Shown here piece by piece: positions 59,585-64,000 of a DNA stretch of 64,000 nt. A program made the position numbers and the translations under genes. The notes under the pieces are model-generated. The model was not told where the DNA came from, did not search any database, and was given only the letters and a program-made list of their open reading frames with translations. The stretch is taken from NCBI GenBank assembly GCA_037957365.1, contig JARHVA010001473.1, forward strand, positions 821,001 through 885,000, read 5' to 3'. This DNA comes from Torreya grandis. Lineage: Eukaryota > Streptophyta > Pinopsida > Cupressales > Taxaceae. How positions within the stretch are numbered: the stretch's first letter is position 1; each line of letters starts with the position of its first letter.

Positions 59585-61381
59585 CTTCCTATGAATGTGG
59601 GATAAAACAAAATGCTCACAGGATGACTTACAAAGCATATGTGTCCATATCAACTAAAAAACTTACAAATTAAATAGAATAAATATCATAGGTTCATAAA
59701 AAAGATTTTTGAGAAAAATCCTAAAGGAAAATAAAGAAATAATAAGTGAAAAATAGCCATGATAAGGAAAAGACAAGTATATGTGAAATGTAACATAAAA
59801 ACATAAGTTAACTATAGTATAATAAGAAGGAGAAACATAATATAAGATACGAAATAATTTGACATAGTGTCAAATGATATAATCAAAAATAAAAATAAGA
59901 TTGGATCACACACCCAATCCAAAGATAAATAAGAAATCACCATGCATGTGCTCATAAATACCAGTAAATCTATCCACATATATTATCCAAGACATAAGAT
60001 AAATCTCTATGAAGTTGAATACAAATTGTCGCTCGCTAATGTCAAATCAATCTTTGTTGAATAGTAGACAAATACTTCATTTCTAATCTCCTCAACTAAA
60101 AAAGTAGGAATACTTATTCAATCATGTTGAGGAGAGAAACTAGGTAAATGATGTTTAGGAGAATGCATGGGAATGATATCTATAAGAGATGCAAGAATCA
60201 CTAGTAGAGAAGGATCCATGGGTGAAGGAGGGTCATGAGTGGAGAAGGAACCATAGGTGGAGGTACAAAATGTGGTAAAAGTACCATAGCAGGTGTAGCT
60301 ATGGGAGAATAAGGGAGAACCTTCTTGTGAGAATTACCTATGTGAAGAATGTTAGAAGGTCTAAGAATAGTTTCAAGATGGTCCTTAAGATGTTGCTAAA
60401 GGATACACCAATGATCAATGTGATGTGTGCCACATTGGTGCCATAAAAAATACCTCTCACCATACTTAGGTATATATTCAAGAAAGATATTTTGAGGTGG
60501 GAAGGTAGTGTCTATTAATGGGTAAGATGGACACAAGGTATCAATAAATTGTTACAACTTACGATAATGGGTAGAAAAGTGATTATCCATCCTATGGAAG
60601 CAAAAGATACTCTTGTGATTATTTTGGTTCGAGGATCCATCTTAGGCAAATGAAGCAAACCATAAATTTTTTTATTTTTTTTACTGTTTCAATTTTTTGT
60701 TCTAGTTATTGGGCATTGTAAGACACCTCTACTAGGAATATGCTAAAACAACTCTACAGATCTACTATTATTATTTTTTATTTTCTATCTAGTATTAAAT
60801 CCTCTAAGATTCTACTGATACTCTATAGATGGTTTGCATATTATAGTTTTTTTTAAATATCTACCTATAAGTCCTTTGACAGTCTATGGATACTCTGTTG
60901 ATTGATTTTTTTGAGTCTGCTAGAAATATTCTAAAACTGATAGAATTAGGCCCTAAGTTTCAATGATTGCCTAAGGGTTTTAAAAATATCACTCTATCTA
61001 CCAATGTTTTCTAAGTGATTACCAATCTCTATAAAGTTTTTGGCCACACATTTATCTCTTAGAGACAACTCTTGGTTTTCCTCACGGATGGGAACTACTC
61101 AATCGGGAAGGTGTCATTACCCATTTCACTAGTAGGGCCTCTTAATGGGATAGATACTTGGGGGATCCTATGGTACTCCTCATGATAAGATTTAGGGCTT
61201 CACCTAAGCACTTCCCATAGTTAAGTGGTCAGGTTTTTACCCTGAGTCAAAATAGATTACTTAATTTATGTAGCAGAATAGAGTTAATATTTTTTGAAAA
61301 AATACTGAAATGAAGTATGCAACAAAATAAAGTTAATATTTTTTGAAAATAAAATTCCTTAGAAATTACTCTGATACAAGA
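59585..61381 (-). repeat. Array internal segment 4, shortest (1797 bp)
   Basis: Same layout, with a deletion of about 60 bp in the knuckle region near 60620-60640 (the text between the ACTCTTGTGATTATTTTGG and GAGGATCCATC landmarks is missing). Confidence 0.85.
59990..60660 (-). pseudogene. gag-like frame of array unit 4, most decayed
   Basis: Minus strand carries PPPMVPSPLMTLLHPWILLY-type text in shifted frames near 60270-60190, VEEIRNE near 60090, and GTHHIDHWCIL near 60435-60400. The first knuckle is interrupted by the deletion. Identified by alignment with neighbouring units rather than by an open frame. Confidence 0.5.
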
Positions 61382-61598
61382 TGATAGGATCCTCCTACAA
61401 AAAATTATATAAATGCAAAAAATAATATGAATTAACAACATAAATTAAATCTAACAGAACACTTGAAAAGATTGAATTGATCATAGACCACTTCGAGAGG
61501 GAAACCTATTTAGAGTAAGATCAATACAATAATTACATGGATGCCTTCATTTGACTCAAAACTTACTTATATACAAATTGTAATCTAATCAATTACCA
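61382..61598 (-). repeat. Array LTR 4 (217 bp) with best primer-site remnant
   Basis: TGATAGGATCCTCC...AATTACCA. To its left the + strand reads CTCTGATACAAGA, so the minus strand reads TTGTATCAGAG three nt after the LTR end: ten of eleven positions of the tRNA-iMet primer site TGGTATCAGAG. Confidence 0.88.
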
Positions 61599-63461
61599 CT
61601 TCCTATGAATGTGGGATAAAACAAAATACTCATGAGATGACTTACAAAGCATATACGTCCATAGCAACCACTAAACTAACAAAGTAAAGAGAAGAGATAT
61701 CACAGATTCATAAAAAAGAGTTTTGAGAAAAAATCTAAATAAAAATAAAGAAATAATAATTGAAAAATATCTATGATAAGGAAAATAAAAGTATATACAA
61801 AATTTAATAAAAAAACATAAGATTACTATAGTATAAAAAGAAGAAGAAACATGATATAAGATAGGAAATAATTTGACACAGTGTCAAATGATATAATAAA
61901 AAATATAAATAAGATTGGATCACACATCCAATCCAAAGATAAATGAGAAAGCACCATGCATGTGCTCATAAATAATATTCAATATATCCACACACATTAT
62001 CGAAGACATCAAATAAATCTCTATGAAGATAAATACAAACTAATGCTAATGTCTCATCAATCTTTGATAAATACTAGGCAAATACTTATTTTCTAATCTC
62101 CTCAACTGAATAACTATGAATACTCATTAGATCATGCTGAGGAGGAAAACTAGGCAAAGAATGGTTAGGAGAATGCATGGGAATAGGATCTATGGGATAT
62201 GTACGAATCACCGATGTAGAAGGAGCTATGGGTAAAGGAGGGTCCATGGGTGGAGAAGGAACCATAGGTGGAGGTACATAAGGTGGTGAAGGGATCACAA
62301 GAGGTATATTTATGGGAGAAGAAGGGGGATCCTTCTTGTGAGAATGACCTATGGGAGGAATGGTATAAGGTCCAAAAATAGTTATAAGATGGTCCTTAAG
62401 ATGCTACTAAAGGATATGACACTGATCAGTGTGATATGTGTTGTATTGGTGGCATTGACAATACCTCTCACCATACTTAGATATATATTCAGGAAGGATA
62501 TTTGAAAGTGGGTAGGTAGTGTCTACTAATGGGGAAGAAGGATGCAAGGTATTAATATATTATCACAACTTACGATAATGGGTAAAAGAGTGATTATCTA
62601 TTCTATGGAAGTAATAAATACACTTGTGAGTATTTTTAGGAGAAACAGTCACAGGATAAGGTATAATAGGCATAGAAGAAGAAAGATATGAATCATTGGC
62701 CTTTTGGTGGGTATAGGATCCATCTTAGGTAATGGAATCAAACCATCAGTTTATTTTTTATGTTTTAGTTTTAGTTTTTGGTTTTGGTTACTGTGAACTA
62801 TAAGACACCTCTATTAGGAATATGCTGAAACAAGTTTTCAAATCTATTATGTTAATTTTTTGTTTTTTGTCTAGTGGTAAATCCTTTAAGAGTCTAATAA
62901 TACTCTATATATGGTTTGTAGATTTTGGTTTTTGTCAAATATTTTCCTGCAAGTCCTCTGATAGTCTACAAATACTATGTTGACTAATTTTTTTGTGTTT
63001 ACTAAAAATATTTTGAAACTAATAAAAATGGGCCCCAAGTTTTAATGGTTTCTTGAGGGTTTTAAAAATATCACTCTAGTCACCAATTTCATCTAATAAA
63101 GTACCACTCTTCAAATAAATTATAGCCATGTATTTATCTCTCAGTGATAGCTTTTGGTTTTCCTCATAGATGGGAACTACTCAATCAGGAAAGGGCATTT
63201 GTTTGTTTTTCTAGTACCTCTTTCTTAATGGGATATCTACTTTGGGGTTCCTATAATACTCCTCATGATGAGTTTTAGGGTTTTCACCCAAGCACTACCC
63301 ATAGTTAAGTGATTATGTTTTTACCCTAAGTTGAAATGAATCACTTAATTTATGTACCAAAATAAAGTTAATATTTTCTAAAAATTACTAAAATGAAGTA
63401 TACAATAGAATAGAGTTAAGACTTTCTCAAAAAATTGCCTTGGAAAGTTCTTTATACTAGA
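61599..63461 (-). repeat. Array internal segment 5
   Basis: Same layout and length as segments 1 and 2. The gag-like region is at 62720-62000. Confidence 0.88.
62000..62720 (-). pseudogene. gag-like frame of array unit 5
   Basis: Minus-strand frame 62298-62086: IPSPPYVPPPMVPSPPMDPP, LPIAPSTSVIRTYPIDPIPM, FPPQHDLMSIHSYSVEEIRK. Upstream is the second knuckle YCQCHQYNTYHTDQC near 62460-62405, followed by HILQQHLKDHLITIFG. The first knuckle near 62640-62590 is broken by substitutions (KYTSVY-type start). Downstream, the conserved tail DLFDVFDNVCG-like text lies near 62010-61985. Confidence 0.6.
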
Positions 63462-63678
63462 TGAGAGGATCCTCTGACAAAAATTTATAAAAATGCACAA
63501 AATAAAAGGAACTAGCAACATGAATTAAATTTGATAGAACACTTAAAAAGATTGAATTGATCTCAGGCCACTTCAAGGGGGTAACCTCCTTTGAGCAAGA
63601 TCAATAAAATAATTTTTTGGATGCCTTCATTGACCTCAAAAATTACTTATATACAAATTCTAATTTAAGCAACTACTA
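63462..63678 (-). repeat. Array LTR 5 (217 bp)
   Basis: TGAGAGGATCCTCTG...AACTACTA. Decayed primer-site complement CTTTATACTAGA directly to its left. Confidence 0.85.
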
Positions 63679-64000
63679 CTTCCTATGAAAGTGGGATAAA
63701 ATAAAATGTTCACGGGATGACTTATAAAGCATATGCATCCATAGAAACTACTAAACTAACAAAGTAAAGAGAAGAGATATCACAGTTTCATAAAAAAGAG
63801 TTTTGAGAAAAACTCTAAAGAAAAATAAAGCAATGATAAGTGAAAAATACCTATGATAAGGATAAGACAAGTATATGTGAACTGTAACATAAAAACATAA
63901 GCTAATTATAGTAGAACAAGAAGGAGAAACATGATATAAGATAGGAAATAATTTGACATGGTGTCGAATGATATAATCAAAAATAGAAATAATATTTTAG
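63679..64000 (-). repeat. Array internal segment 6, cut by the window edge
   Basis: Begins CTTCCTATGAAAGTGGGATA as in the other units and continues through GAAATAATTTGACATGGTGT to the window end. The array therefore continues beyond 64000. Confidence 0.85.

Larger units (their letters stand above)
53351..64000 (-). mobile_element. Tandem LTR-sharing array of a small non-autonomous LTR retrotransposon
   Basis: Head-to-tail, minus-strand alternation of a short LTR and an internal segment: LTR remnant 53351-53370, internal 53371-55233 (1863 bp), LTR 55234-55450, internal 55451-57315 (1865), LTR 57316-57529, internal 57530-59372 (1843), LTR 59373-59584, internal 59585-61381 (1797), LTR 61382-61598, internal 61599-63461 (1863), LTR 63462-63678, internal from 63679 to beyond the window. 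The GGATCC next to the LTR end repeats with spacings 2082, 2057, 2009 and 2080. No other DNA lies between units. Units are visibly diverged by substitutions and small indels. Confidence 0.9.

Noticed and set aside
53351..64000. Reading the 2.07-kb periodic sequence as an ordinary satellite DNA
   Set aside because: The recurring 217-bp block has TG...CA ends, a tRNA-Met-like site next to it, and occurs alone at the 3' end of a gag-pol element, which fits LTRs better.

Overview
The window looks like plant nuclear DNA from repeat-rich, heterochromatic sequence. It is very AT-rich and poor in CG, and every protein-coding signal I can name comes from a transposable element. No intact host gene, rRNA or tRNA was recognised. 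The coding fossils are Ty3/gypsy LTR retrotransposons of plant type (Tat/Athila-like and chromovirus-like), plus one plant mobile domain (PMD) fossil. All carry many in-frame stops and frameshifts. Many stops sit where the family has Gln, Trp or Arg, as expected from C-to-T deamination of methylated DNA. The species cannot be named from the sequence; a seed plant with a large genome is my inference.

Layout: 0.7-1.7 kb, integrase fossil. 2.8-3.4 kb, very long GT/AT microsatellite. 4-9 kb, decayed Athila/Tat-like gag?-protease-RT-RNase H-integrase on +. 11.9-25.6 kb, a nearly complete but dead 13.7-kb Tat-like element (here called element A) on +. It has two LTRs, a long leader, gag, protease, RT, two RNase H domains, integrase and a repeat-bearing 3' UTR. 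Its 5' LTR carries a 279-bp tandem duplication spanning the TATA box, and a 57-bp piece of its RT has been copied inverted into its RNase H. 26.7-28.9 kb, decayed coding sequence I do not recognise. 32.4-34.9 kb, LTR-like and gag-like scraps. 35.4-37.8 kb, LTR plus leader of a second element-A relative. 37.8-43.9 kb, minus-strand material: an unknown ORF, an integrase C-terminus and another element-A-type LTR. 45.2-47.1 kb, PMD fossil. 47.4-48.7 kb, minisatellites and minus-strand 3' UTR related to element A.

49.2-64 kb is the most interesting part. All of it is on the minus strand. A chromovirus-like gag-pol element (49.2-53.35 kb) abuts a head-to-tail array that runs off the window edge. 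The array alternates a short LTR of 212-217 bp, bounded TG...CA, with an internal segment of about 1.8-1.87 kb. A decayed primer site resembling initiator tRNA-Met lies next to the LTRs, and no host DNA separates the units. Each internal segment holds no polymerase. It holds one open-frame-like region with two zinc-knuckle-like motifs and a proline-rich tail. I read this as a tandem LTR-sharing array of a small non-autonomous, gag-only-like retrotransposon next to a possible autonomous partner.
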